In this document: positions 1 through 11,590 of the stretch, piece after piece
Layout of the letters: each line of letters starts with the position of its first letter
Position numbering within the stretch: the stretch's first letter is position 1
Assembly: GCA_016584305.1 (NCBI GenBank)
Contig: JACEEZ010020333.1
Coordinates: forward strand, 194,090-258,089
Direction: 5' to 3'
DNA: 64,000 nucleotides
DNA from: Chionoecetes opilio
Taxonomy: Eukaryota > Arthropoda > Malacostraca > Decapoda > Majidae
The notes under the pieces: generated by a model
Told to the model about the DNA's origin: nothing
What the model saw: only the letters and a program-made list of their open reading frames with translations
Database searches by the model: none
Made by a program: the position numbers and the translations under genes

Positions 1-980
1 GCTCGTACTGTCCCGTCTCCAAATCTACTATTATCCAGTTTGCCTTTGAAGTCCTGAATACTTCTTGCATTAATCACTTTTGCATCAAGGTTGTTCCAGG
101 CTTCTATGCTTCTATACGGGAAGCTGTATTTTTTTATATCCCTCTTGCATGTTGTCCTTTTCAATTTCTTCTCATGAACTCTTGCACTTCTATCGTCCCA
201 CACAAACAGATCTTCTCTATCAATTTTTTCCAGACCCATTGATGACACATATACACTGCTATAAAATCTCCCCTTTCTCTTCTTTTCTCAAGAGTTGGGA
301 GTTTTAGTCTTGAAAGTCTTTCTTCATATGGTAAATCTCTCAGGCTTGGAGCCATTTTTGTGGCTGCTCTTTGTATTCTCTCAATCTTCCTTATATCCTT
401 CTTTTTATGTGGTGACCAGATCACTGCCGCATATTCCAACCTTGGTCGAATCAAAGATGTTATCAATTTCTTAATCATCTCTTCATCCAGATATTTGAAT
501 GCCATTCTTATATTCCTCAGCAACTGATATGTATCTCCTGTGATCTTGTTTATATGCTTCTCTGGTGACAAATTGTCCTTAATCCATACTCCCAGATCTT
601 TTTCGACCTTTGTTTTGATTATCCATTCATTTCCCATCGAATACTTTCCTCTGTCTCTTTTTGCTACTGCCCATTTCCATCACTTTACACTTTTTAGCAT
701 TAAACTCCATTTCCCATAGTTGACTCCATCTGAAAATCTTATCTAGATCCTTTTGTAAATCCTCACAGTCCTCTTTACTTTCTACTTTTCTTAGTAATTT
801 AGCATCATCAGGGAATAAACTTATATAACTATTTACTCCTTCTGTCATATCATTTACATAGACCAAGAACATCACTGGGGCCAATACTGATCCTTGAGGA
901 ACTCCACTTATCACACTGCACCATTCTGACTTCTTATCTTTTATTACTGTTCTCATCTCTCTGTTGCTCAAAAAGTCTTC
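1..980 (-). mobile_element. CR1-like non-LTR retrotransposon (family A), 5'-truncated
   Basis: Minus-strand fragment with the RT catalytic block (SGVPQGSVLAPVMFLVYVND at about 850-910), then a region ending in the family C-terminus (WSPHKKKDIRKIERIQRAA, LPTLEKRRERGDFIAVY). The active-site box reads FPDD instead of FADD, so the copy is dead even apart from its frameshift near 630. Its 3' end, GGAGACGGGACAGTACGAGC, sits at the first base of the window. It is nearly identical to 44353-44820. The 5' end is truncated at GGAAGACTTTTTGAGC (about 980). Confidence 0.85.
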
Positions 981-1015
981 CGTGTGTGTGTATTTACCTA
1001 GTTGTATTTACCTAG

Positions 1016-1016
<1 letters not shown>
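981..1016 (-). repeat. Family A 3' tail repeats
   Basis: On the minus strand this reads two units of ACAACTAGGTAAAT followed by ACACAC, the 3' tail found on the other family A copies. Here it abuts the truncated 5' end of the next element, so two copies lie head to tail with only the tail of the first preserved. Confidence 0.7.

Positions 1017-1113
<97 letters not shown>
1017..1113. repeat. (TG)n microsatellite
   Basis: About 48 TG units. It is (CA)n on the transcribed strand of Graf and starts about 24 nt downstream of the donor of exon 1137-1358. Confidence 0.97.
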
Positions 1114-1114
<1 letters not shown>

Positions 1115-1136
1115 GATAATGCTACAGAATACTAAC

Positions 1137-1358
1137 TGGCTGCAGCAATGAAGGCACTATGCAGATTGTAGGTCATGAGGGGCTCAGGCAGGTTACGGAA
1201 GTACTGCTTGATGGCCGAGGTGATGGTCTTCACTTCCCACTCAGCTGGATCATCCAGCATTAGCTTCTCTGATTTCCGACGATCAAGACCCAACTGGAGC
1301 AGCTTAGTCACCTTGCTGGACACCCCAACCAGTCGGTACAGACCTTGGTCCTCTAACC
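1137..1358 (-). CDS. Graf: Graf exon: start of RhoGAP domain
   Basis: This is a 222-nt internal exon of the GRAF-family Rho GTPase-activating protein. The acceptor is a pyrimidine-rich tract ending TTTTAG and the donor is GTTAGT. The first two bases complete a Gly codon begun in exon 3398-3503, and one base is left for the next exon. The peptide opens LEDQGLYRLVGV; the Arg of GLYR is, from family knowledge, the catalytic arginine finger that speeds GTP hydrolysis by Rho-type GTPases. KTITSAIKQYFRNLPEP and LMTYNLHSAFIAAA follow, as in GRAF and oligophrenin. The rest of the GAP domain lies beyond the window start. A long CA repeat on the sense strand begins about 24 nt after the donor. The reading frame is intact. 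Family assignment is firm; which vertebrate paralogue is closest cannot be decided here. Confidence 0.95.
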
Positions 1359-2194
1359 CTAAAAGTGGGAAGACAAAACATGGGGTGTTTTCTAGTTGTT
1401 GACTTTTTTATGCAAATGAATGAAGATGATACATTGAAAAATTAATTGTAGGATGCAGGAAAGGTGTCTAGAAGTAATGCTCAACAAATAAATCATAAGA
1501 AAGTGCAAGAGTGTGGAGGAATGAGGGATATGATGAGGAGAAAGTGGATATTCCTGCCATGGTCATGTCACTCCTTGATGGAAATTCACTGAAACAGGTC
1601 TTTTCTTGGAGCAAAAAAACTAAACAAAAACAGAAAGTCAAATTTCCCTAATCAAAAACGGGTGTAAAAATTAATATAGCCTAGTGCATCATAACAGCTA
1701 CTTATTGAAACTCCCTCAAGGAGGTAGCTACAGCGAAAGATTCAAATTATTTATGTCGTGGCATTTCATCTTCACACACTCAAGCCTCTTACTCTACCCT
1801 GCAGGTGCAGATCTTGGGCAAAGTTTTTTGGGTGGCTAAGTTACCAGAAAAGTGTTTTGGGGCAAGTTACCAGATAACCTAATCTACTTTAAAAAGGTAT
1901 ACTGTGCTAAACCATCTAGTATAGTTGTAGTATATCCTTTCAGCATAAATAATAATAAATAGTCATCTAAAACAATGAACCAGTGCATCAGCATCATAAA
2001 TTTTTATTTTTTGCATAAGTGCATGCAAAATTTCTCTGATAAAAAAGCACATGGACACAAGCAGTACATAATATATTCCTCATTTTGCTAGTGAGGGCAA
2101 GATTATGGCCCCAGTGCCCCCAGAATCATGTACTACAACAAATCCTGATATCATTGGAATTATTGCGTCTGCATTAAAAAAAATATATATATAC
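1359..2194. other. Graf intron, no recognised element
   Basis: AT-rich intron sequence between exons 3398-3503 and 1137-1358. No convincing ORF, repeat or RNA gene is seen. A pyrimidine-rich acceptor tract for the exon lies at 1359-1380. Confidence 0.6.
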
Positions 2195-2420
2195 TTTTTA
2201 CGTTGGAGCCTATAGCGCCTGTAGGCTATTCTTCTTTATCCTTGAGAGCTCAGGCGGTTGGCCCTGCACATTCCTGACGGCTGTGGTGGTTGGCAGTCGA
2301 CCATGGTGGCGCAGGCTAGATTTTTTTATAGTGACACCTGTGATGGTGTTTCTATGAGGTTTTGTCCTTACTTAGTCTCATGCTGCCACCTGGTGCCTTC
2401 CGCCGCACATGGGGTCATCA
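2195..2420 (-). mobile_element. Diverged copy of tRNA-derived SINE, 3' part
   Basis: The minus strand carries GGTGGCAGCATGAG, TCACAGGTGTCACTATA, CCTGCGCCACCATGG and GCCTACAGGCGCTATAGG in the same order as the full SINE at 34117-34455. The copy is old and lacks the tRNA-like head. Confidence 0.7.
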
Positions 2421-3288
<868 letters not shown>

Positions 3289-3397
3289 AAGAAAAAAAGA
3301 AAAAAAGAATACAGTCTACTTTCCTTATCAACCTCTCCTGTCCTCCTTTCCTCCTCTTGCTACTCCCACCTTACCGTCAAGTGGTTCCCCAACTCAC

Positions 3398-3503
3398 CTC
3401 TGCTTTCTAACATAGCTATTGCTTTGGAGGTAAAGTTTAGGCCAGCTTCATCAAGGGATGTTTCCTCTTGTGAACCGGGTGGTCCAGTAGGATGGGCATA
3501 CAT
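3398..3503 (-). CDS. Graf: Graf exon: PH-RhoGAP linker
   Basis: A 106-nt exon with acceptor CTTACAG and donor GTGAGT. It enters in phase 0, encodes 35 residues and leaves one base of a Gly codon, which fits the exon at 1137-1358 and gives the join ESR-G-LEDQGLYR. It starts MYAHPTGPPG and continues SLDEAGLNFTSKAIAMLESR, the place of the conserved LDEIGF-to-ETRG helix that opens the RhoGAP fold in GRAF proteins. The Pro/Gly-rich first half is a flexible linker after the PH domain. A (TC)n tract on the sense strand (3171-3284) lies about 114 nt downstream of the donor. The first Met is internal and is not a translation start. Confidence 0.93.
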
Positions 3504-3979
3504 CTGTAAGGATAATATTCAAGAAGTTCATATGCAGACCGTGCAATGTTCCCCCTTCACTTGTCTGTTTGCTTACTTATTTGATCCAGCACTTATAATA
3601 CTGGCATGGCCACAGGCTAGACCCCAAGACCCCTCAAAGAGATATTATGGATAAACCTGGTTGTCACATGTAGACAGAATATCTGGAATCATGTGTTCAT
3701 TGTCTATCTTTTGTGTGAAGTAGACAAGTGTCACACATATTGACTGGCATTAGGTTAAACTCATCCTGATGAAATCAAAATAATTCAAGTTTCTTCTGTT
3801 CCCTTTTTGTATTAAAGGAATATAAGTCATCAACTTAATCACTGTCCCTTTAGGGGAATCTTTTATGCTATGTAGGGAATCCAAACATGCATTTAAAATT
3901 CTAATATTTAATCTTTAAATTGGATACTTGAAGAAAATCCACAGAAAAAATCATGTCTAAATAATTTGTAAATCAAATC
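3504..3979. other. Graf intron, no recognised element
   Basis: AT-rich sequence between exon 3398-3503 and the palindromic MITE. Nothing recognisable. Confidence 0.55.
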
Positions 3980-4086
3980 TACCTTCAATAACACTTTAGT
4001 CGCCAGTCACTCGCCACTGCACTAATTTCGCCAGGCGCCATATACAGTAAACCCTCTCGTATTCGGACTTCGACATTATTCGGACC

Positions 4087-4128
<42 letters not shown>

Positions 4129-4932
4129 ACAATACAGCAGGGCAGCAAGAATTTGTGAAAGCCCTGAATATATTGCATTTCATAATTGCATTATTTCATT
4201 ATTGCATCCCTAAATGTTATTTACGTCAAAAAAATTGAATTAATATCTAATTTTTTTCTTTTTTCTCAGATATGTACCCTACAGTACCTATACAGATTTC
4301 TACAGATTTTTTGCCCGAGTTTCTCAGATTTATGTAAATTTTGTCTAGCAACACTGCTTTGTAGTCTCGTCCCTGTTTTCTTATGGTAAACACCTCATTA
4401 CCCGGTCTGTGTTCGGACAATGGCGCGCTTTTGTGGTCCAGAGTTTGTGGCTTTTGGGGCTGTTCCTGGGGGGGGGGGTTTCCAATTTATTTTAATTTTT
4501 TTTTTCTCGCATTATTCGGATCCTTGCATTACTCGGACCACTCCTTGGCCCAATTAGTCCGAATACGAGAGGGTTTACTGTATTACAAATTTTAGCATCA
4601 CTGCAGACTTGTATGTGCCACTGAAGACATGTATTGTGATGTACTACGGGTAAAACAAGTATCGGTGCACTATATGCGTGAAACATTCTGACACTACGGA
4701 ACGAAGAAAACTAAAACCCTCCCATATCATCAGCACTTGACCGAATGTTTACAGTATTCATCGGACCCCTATGCACCGATACTTGTTTTACCTATAGTAC
4801 ATAATATAAATTACTGTGCATGCCTTTTCAGTGGCACATAAAGTCTGTAGTGAAGCTAAAATTTCTAACATATGACGCCTGGAGACATTAGTGCAGCGGC
4901 GAGTGACTGGCGACTAAGTGTTATTGACGGTA
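3980..4932. mobile_element. Palindromic MITE, split by a second MITE
   Basis: The ends are long inverted repeats: TCAATAACACTTTAGTCGCC on the left and its near reverse complement at 4909-4928. Inside, CAAGTATCGGTGCACTAT (about 4649) is mirrored by CCTATGCACCGATACTTG (about 4767). Without the 536-bp insertion at 4045-4580 it would be about 417 bp. No coding sequence. Confidence 0.8.
4045..4580. mobile_element. Tigger/pogo-type MITE
   Basis: Terminal inverted repeats CAGTAAACCCTCTCGTATTC and the matching GAATACGAGAGGGTTTACTG, flanked by TA on both sides. A long T run (about 4090-4127) sits inside. TA target and CAGTAAACCCTC ends are typical of the pogo branch of Tc1/mariner. No ORF. Confidence 0.85.
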
Positions 4933-5206
4933 GCACTCTTTTACCACCTTGAACCCACCTTGACACAGCTATTTGCCTCATACAACATCTTGACTAAATT
5001 GAGTGGTCACCTACGTATCATACAGAACTTTTGAGTCATTCCTCCATCACATTCCCTTACAAGGTCAAGACAGTATACATCATATCTTCCCATCCCATGT
5101 TCCTATAAACTGTATCTGGTTTGTACAACCTTTTCTCTTTCTACATCTAAAATTGTTCCTATTTGATTACTATTCTGGACAAAATAAACAAAATCTTTGT
5201 ACTCAC

Positions 5207-5383
5207 TGGCTCCTTTCCATCCATGGCATCCATCCAGAGTTTGCGATCATCTTCACACAGTGCCTGGAGGGTGTACTGCACACCAGGCCGGTCTTGTGCC
5301 GTCAAGTCAAAGCAAAATCTCTTGTCTATGCTGTCAGACATTCGCCGCACACAGGAGCGCAGCACAATGGTCTCTGTTGAAGT
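5207..5383 (-). CDS. Graf: Graf exon: C-terminal half of PH domain
   Basis: A 177-nt, phase 0 to phase 0 exon of 59 codons, bounded by acceptor TTCTTCAG and donor GTGAGT. Key stretches are [32 protein letters not shown] and [14 protein letters not shown]. These match strands 3 to 7 and the C-terminal helix (with its invariant Trp) of the GRAF/oligophrenin PH domain. In the family the BAR-PH module binds curved membrane rich in phosphatidylinositol 4,5-bisphosphate. It joins exon 18246-18343 upstream and exon 3398-3503 downstream without phase conflict. Among the exons seen it is one of the best conserved, and it shows no frame damage. Confidence 0.96.
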
Positions 5384-6168
5384 CTGAAGAAAACTCAAGT
5401 TAGTCAGAAGGAACTATTACTATCTTTATACATATATGTAAAATATATTCTGGACCAAAGCTAACTACTGTATATGTCGGCCTATAAATCGATACAGGTT
5501 TCTCTGGTTATAGATTAGGATACGTTCCTGAAAAACCGATCGTAAGGCGAACGATCGCTAAACGACGCCATTCTAACATGAGTTAAATGGGGCTGGATTC
5601 CTAGACCTCCCAAAACTTCAACTTATCACTAAAAACAACATTAGCTAGCTGGCTGCTCCATTATCAGCTCACGATATCTTGTAACAAGCTTGTAGCAAGC
5701 AAAGTTGTGGTGTTCTGCCCAGCGTCCTTAACCTTGTCTGCATTCTTGAATATGTAGAGACAGTAGATTGAGATATGACTAGGCTACAAGCATGGAATTA
5801 GTCCCCTCACCTGCCTCGTGGCACTCACAACATCCAGTTTTATTCCAGAGTTAGGTTTTTCTTTTATTTATTTGTTTTCGTGCCAGCATCTACTGTATAT
5901 GTCGGCCATCTTGTGGTTATTTGGAAGCCATAATAACGAAGAGTAATAAGTATTAGGGCCAAATAAACACTTAGAAACACTTCACAAAATCACAATAACA
6001 GAAGCTGTGAGTTTGGAGAGTGACGGGAATGACTGAGAGACAATTGGTCATCATGTAAACTGTGGAAATTATCCACCAACCACCCTCTCAATTAGTAGAG
6101 TGGTAGTTTGTCCCCCCCGCCCCCCCTTGTGATGGAGGTATTGTTTGCTCACCATAGGGGTAGAGTAG

Positions 6169-6170
<2 letters not shown>
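5384..6170. other. Graf intron, possible worn DNA-element terminus
   Basis: Contains CCGATCGTAAGGCGAACGAT (about 5538), which resembles a decayed inverted-repeat end of a DNA transposon, but the matching end was not found. The rest is unassigned. Confidence 0.4.

Positions 6171-6250
<80 letters not shown>
6171..6250. repeat. (TA)n microsatellite
   Basis: About 40 TA units immediately left of the first element of a chain of TA-targeting transposons (6251-12582). Confidence 0.95.
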
Positions 6251-7752
6251 CAGGGAGGTCCCGTTATACGAGCATTCGATATACGAGAATCCGATGATAC
6301 GAGATGTGTAAATTAGGGTCTATTTTCAATATACGAGATCGAAAATCCAATGTTACGACATTCAAACTGGGGTGAGTAAAATTACCAAGTTATTTACTAA
6401 AGTAAATTACAAGTTATTTACTAACATTATAAAGTCATTTACTGACTATATGATTTTACCTAAGGTTGTACGATAATCAATCTGAAAATATGATAATTCT
6501 GGTGGCTCAGTACGACAATGTGGCCTACAAAAATTCACAACCCTGGGCGAGAAGCCAGCAACGGAGGTAGTATAGCCAGCAACAACCTGCTCTCGCACTA
6601 CCTAGATACTACTTTCCCTAATGACGGAAGCTACCAAGCTGATTGAAAGCTCCCTCGATAGGTCGTAAACGAGTAGGAAGGTTGTGACTGGCTAAGGCGT
6701 CATCCGTCACCAGCCAATGACAAAGTTTTTAAAACTTCTCGACCAATAACAAGCCAGCGATACATATTTCCGGGGAAGAATGGCATGCCAGACTGCCTCT
6801 CCGCCTTCTGTCCCCGTCATCTAAAACTAATTCTCGTTTTATTTTTAATGCTTGCGTTTTAAGTATTTTTAATGTATCAGATAGTAAGATATATAAGTAA
6901 GGAGCCTGTGTTGCTAGTGTATTGGTGGTAGAAGGTGTGTATGTGTGTTAAAATGGTGAATATTTGTGATATGGGGCGGCTCCGCGGCAAGTATTTCTCC
7001 GTCAGTCTCTGCCCCGCCAGCTCGGCCAGCAGTCACCTCATCATAACATCTTTAAATCACCCTTATTTAAGGTGACACACGGTGCTACATTAATTTAGAT
7101 AATGACACGTGGATATAACATCTCACCATAATCACTAAGTTGTATAATAACGAGTGATAAGACGTTTAAGCCTGCCCAAACCTACCTTGGCGGAGGAGGC
7201 GGCGGCCTGCCCCGTCCGCCGCCTCTCTCAAAAACTGCCGTCATCCGCCTCACCTGTGCCTTCCTGAAGAAGACAGTCAGCTCCTACGCCTGTGATAGCA
7301 CCATAGGATATCACCAGTGATCATAGGATTCCTCAAAGGGTCCTCGCTTTCCTACTAAATAATTACCAAGGAGATCTCCGCTGGCGGCGGACATCGGCTG
7401 CCGCCCGCACAACACAACGCCCCGTTATCAGCTGTATAATATGTGCCTTCCTGAACAAGTCAGGTCAGCTCCCACGCATGTGATAGCACCATAGGATATC
7501 ACCAGGGATCATAGGATTCCTCAAGGGGTTCTCGCACCCCTACTAAATATTACCAAATTTTATGATAGCTTGAAAAACATGTCTCTCTCTCTCTTTTTAT
7601 TTTTTATTTTTTTTATTTTATTTTTTTATAATTGTTGGGGTCCTGGAACCAAACCTAGATTTTACCATTAGTTATGTGTTTCGTTATACGAGATTTCGCT
7701 TTACGAGTATGCCAGGTGGAACCTAACTGCTCGTATCTTCGGGACCTCCCTG
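6251..7752. mobile_element. 1.5-kb non-autonomous DNA element, TA target
   Basis: Ends are CAGGGAGGTCCCGTTATACG and CTTCGGGACCTCCCTG with TA on both sides. Subterminal ATACGAG/CTCGTAT words are repeated. There is no transposase ORF. An internal stretch GTGATAGCACCATAGGATATCACC occurs twice (about 7290 and 7480), a tandem-like internal duplication. Relatives are at 50569-51252 and, worn, at about 53215-53365. Confidence 0.85.
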
Positions 7753-8031
7753 TATATACAGTGCCCGACATTAAATTAGTCCGCCCAGGGCGAGGCGGAC
7801 TAATTATATGTCAAATTTTGCTTCAACCTTAAGAGGGACCTAGAATCGAGCCAATGCATTGTGCCGCCTACACAGAGTGGTGTAGTAGGTGGAGCTTCTG
7901 AGTCCGCCAAGGAAACCACAGTCAGTTGTTGTCTTGCTGGTATAGGAAGAGTTTGTGTTCCGCAATCCGTCCCTCTTGTGCTCCCTCTCAACTTGCACCG
8001 CCGCTCCCTTTGAGCCCCCTGTGTTGTCGAT

Positions 8032-8238
8032 ATGGGCAAGAATAAGGATTTTAGTGCAGAAACCATTGCCCAGATCATTGCCCTAAACAAATCCGGTAAG
8101 CAAACAAAGGCAATCTCCGAACAAATTGGCGTGTGTCCAAGGAGTGTCGGATGCTGGGTTGCCAAGTTCGACCAGGAAGGCGGCCACACAACCCCTACCA
8201 AGGAAGCTAGAGTACAAGGAAATCCGACTCCACAGTAA
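8032..8238 (+). pseudogene. Tc1-like transposase N-terminal HTH (left arm)
   Basis: A 68-codon frame beginning MGKNKDFSAETIAQIIALNK, then KQTKAISEQIGVCPRSVGCW, then WVAKFDQEGG. This is the paired-like helix-turn-helix that binds the terminal repeats in Tc1-like transposases. It ends at a stop soon after the first HTH, so the second DNA-binding unit and the DDE catalytic core are missing. The start at ATG 8032 matches the right arm and Tc1-like proteins that begin MG-K. It may still encode a DNA-binding peptide, which is speculation. Confidence 0.8.
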
Positions 8239-9636
8239 AGTTTGAAACCCGTACGGTGCTGCCATCTATGTCGAACACAGGGTGTCTCTCTAGCTTCCTT
8301 GGTGGCGATGGTGGTGGTACTTGCCTCGCCGCAACCCAAAACCCTTGTGTTGCCTCAGAAAAATATTCATATTTCTTGGCTTTACTCATCTCTTACACAA
8401 GATAGGCCTATTTTGTTTGCATCAGTGAATCAGGCAGTGATTGTTCAACAACAACATACCATTCATAACTCAATAGGGTAAAAAATAAAGTCATGACTGA
8501 CTATCACAGGAGTAGGCGAATTTTTAGGTTTTCAGTGCATTGAAATGTTGTACTCCTACCCGATATTACCAAGCTACCAGATGATATTTATGAAAGCTGA
8601 GCCTACCATCGTGTTCATAATACATTGCTGCATATCATGAGCATAAAAAAGTTACACTAAGACTACACTGATATTAAGATAATTGAAGGAAAGTAAAAGA
8701 GTGTATAAACAGTTTTTCTTGCTTATTTTGCTTCAACTCGCTGTAACTCCATCAGTTTTGGTCGCATTCAATTTTCAAGAACAGTTTCAAAATCCTTATA
8801 CGTTTCCGCTTTTCCGCTTCCTGTGGTATGTAGCACGTACCAATAAGGAAAAGAGTAGGTGGTCAAAATGGCTAAGAAAGTTAAACTACTACTGCAAACT
8901 GGCACAGTGACGGGTGAGCATTGCTCCCTATACAGGAGAGACTGTTCTCGGGAGAGCTATCAGAGGCTCCACCCGTCACGGTATCAGTTTGAAACAGTTT
9001 AACATTCCTAGCCATTTTGACCACCTACCCTTTTCCTTATTGGTACGTGCTACATACCACAGGAAGCGGAAAAGTATAAGGATTTTGAAACAGTGCTTGA
9101 AAATTGAATGCGACCAAAACTTATGGAGTTACAGCGAGTTGAAGCAAAATAAGCAAGAAAAAATATTTATACACTCTTTTACTTTCCTTCAATTATCTTA
9201 ATATTAGTGCTGTCTTCCTGTAATTTTTTTATGCTCATGATATGCAACAATGTATTATGAACACGATGGTAGGCTCAGCTTTCATAAATATCATCTGGTA
9301 GCTTGGTAATATCGGGTAGGAGTACAACATTTCAATGCACTGAAAACCTAAAAATTCGCCTACTCCTGTGATAGTCAGTCATGACTTTATTTTTTACCCT
9401 ATTGAGTTATGAATGGTATGTTGTTGTTGAACAATCACTGCCTGATTCACTGATGCAAACAAAATAGGCCTATCTTGTGTAAGAGATGAGTAAAGCCAAG
9501 AAATATGAATATTTTTCTGAGGCAACACAAGGGTTTTGGGTTGCGGCGAGGCAAGTACCACCACCATCGCCACCAAGGAAGCTAGAGAGACACCCTGTGT
9601 TCGACATAGATGGCAGCACCGTACGGGTTTCAAACT

Positions 9637-9843
9637 TTACTGTGGAGTCGGATTTCCTTGTACTCTAGCTTCCTTGGTAGGGGTTGTGTGGCCGCCTTCC
9701 TGGTCGAACTTGGCAACCCAGCATCCGACACTCCTTGGACACACGCCAATTTGTTCGGAGATTGCCTTTGTTTGCTTACCGGATTTGTTTAGGGCAATGA
9801 TCTGGGCAATGGTTTCTGCACTAAAATCCTTATTCTTGCCCAT
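9637..9843 (-). pseudogene. Tc1-like transposase N-terminal HTH (right arm)
   Basis: Mirror copy of 8032-8238 with the same 68 residues in the translated frame. Exact protein identity between arms suggests recent formation of the palindrome or conversion between the arms. Same truncation after the first helix-turn-helix. Confidence 0.8.
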
Positions 9844-10134
9844 ATCGACAACACAGGGGGCTCAAAGGGAGCGGCGGTGCAAGTTGAGAGGGAGCACAAG
9901 AGGGACGGATTGCGGAACACAAACTCTTCCTATACCAGCAAGACAACAACTGACTGTGGTTTCCTTGGCGGACTCAGAAGCTCCACCTACTACACCACTC
10001 TGTGTAGGCGGCACAATGCATTGGCTCGATTCTAGGTCCCTCTTAAGGTTGTAGCAAAATTCAACATATAATTAGTCTGCCTCGCCCTGGGCGGACTAAT
10101 TTAATGTCGGGCACTGTATATATATATACATATA

Positions 10135-10712
10135 CACACAAACCTCGATTTCCCGGACTAATTGGGGGGAGCACTGGTCCGGGAACCGCAAAAGTCCGGG
10201 AAACGCAACAGTCCGATGCTTTTTTTTTTTTTTATTTTTTTTTTATACGTCACAAAGAACTGGCCAAGGGCACAACAAAAATGGGTAACACAAAGTCTGC
10301 TTAGTTGCCAGTCCCTATAAAGAAGACAGTAAGAGAATAAAATTAAAAAAACCCCACATTACCCACCCCCGGACGCTTATCCTACTCTAGTATTTACTGT
10401 CCGGCAACCACCAATATCAACTACCCCGCCGCGGACTTTTACGTCCGCTGAGCATACTGCCATCTGGCGGGAGGCAGCAGAAAGTGTTCAATAGTCTCAA
10501 GAGACGTACCTGCACCAGGAACATTGGGGGTCAGGGGACTAACGGAGGGTGTACAGGTGAACCGTGAGTGTCGTGTGCCCAAATGTAAACAATACGACCG
10601 CTGAGCATACTGCCACCTGGCGGGAAGCGCGGACACTGACCAGGGGTGACAGGAGACGTTCGGACCGCCGGACAATTTTGTCAATTTACGAACAGGACCA
10701 GGCATTTCAACG

Positions 10713-10759
<47 letters not shown>

Positions 10760-10834
10760 CCAGTCCTCTGACATATCCCCGGACCTCGGATTTTGTCCGG
10801 CAAATCCGATATCCGGGAAATCGAGGTATGTGTG
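10135..10834. mobile_element. MITE with captured retrotransposon fragment
   Basis: Ends AACCTCGATTTCCCGGACTA and the mirrored CCGGGAAATCGAGG; repeated CCGGGAA words lie just inside. An A run fills 10711-10757. The interior (10439-10680) contains, on the minus strand, a non-LTR C-terminal piece (SCHPWS, then ETIEHFLL), also found in the copy at about 55965-56290. TA borders are only clear on the left. Confidence 0.75.
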
Positions 10835-10846
10835 TTTATATATATG

Positions 10847-10888
<42 letters not shown>

Positions 10889-10916
<28 letters not shown>

Positions 10917-10958
10917 TGTATGTATGTATGTATGTATGTATGTATGTATGTATGTATG

Positions 10959-11041
<83 letters not shown>

Positions 11042-11049
11042 TATATATA
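10889..11049. repeat. (TATG)n then (TA)n microsatellites
   Basis: About 19 TATG units (10889-10964) followed by about 42 TA units to 11049, ending at the next transposon. Confidence 0.95.
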
Positions 11050-11375
11050 CAGTAAAAGCCTTATAACTCGGCACGATAGGGACTCTGGCCCTTGCCGAGT
11101 TATTCAATGTGCCGAGTTATGCAATGTCCTTCTCTGATATGGTTTATAAAAAAAATAAAAAAAAAAAAAAAAAAAAAAAAATAAAAAAAAAAAAAAAAAT
11201 TAAAAGCATAAAAACTACACCTACCAGGGAACGGTAAGTGAGTGTAAGCGAAGAGATGCAGTTATAACATCAATATGCCGAGATACATTATTTTTTGCCG
11301 ACTTTCTGTTTACATGTTCACACAAGAAGTTGTGAGGGCATGACATGCCGAGTGAAAACCATGAGATGCAGTTTA

Positions 11376-11590
11376 GGTGAGGCGGTAGCAGAGTGGTTAG
11401 CGTCACCAGGTGGCGTTCTCGAAGATCCGAGTTCGATCCCGAGTGAGACCCATAAATCCACTTGAAATCTTTCTGCACCGTCGAGTGGCCTAAGAACACC
11501 CACATGCCCTGTCCATTAACTCCACCTTCGACTGTGAGTGCATGGGAGGACACAGGGGGCGGCATGAGCCTCTAATCACAGACGTCAGTC
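11376..11590 (+). mobile_element. tRNA-derived SINE, 3'-truncated
   Basis: Begins GAGGCGGTAGCAGAGTGGTT (A-box-like) with GAGTTCGATCCC (B-box-like), then TCGAGTGGCCTAAGAACACC, and stops at ATCACAGACGTCAGTC, where another repeat starts. Confidence 0.85.

Larger units (their letters stand above)
7759..10116. mobile_element. 2.36-kb palindromic element with Tc1-type HTH in both arms
   Basis: Two arms of about 1.15 kb are near-identical inverted copies meeting around 8920-8970. Outer ends are CAGTGCCCGACATTAAATTA and its reverse complement, flanked by TA. The mirror symmetry stops exactly at the element ends, which argues against a read-inversion artefact. Each arm carries the start of a Tc1-like transposase (8032-8238 plus; 9637-9843 minus). 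No catalytic DDE region is present, so it must be mobilised in trans, if at all. Confidence 0.9.

Noticed and set aside
7800..8339. 179-codon minus frame beginning MGCGEAS (and its mirror at 9536-10054)
   Set aside because: Opposite-strand shadow of the HTH ORF in each arm of the palindrome; no family resemblance.
7759..10116. Palindrome as a long-read inversion artefact
   Set aside because: Symmetry ends exactly at TA-flanked terminal repeats and the centre holds about 50 bp of unique sequence; still worth confirming with spanning reads.
10439..11107. 222- and 163-codon frames with HTYI/MYVC repeats
   Set aside because: They run through poly-A and TATG/TA microsatellites; only the short retroelement piece inside has homology.
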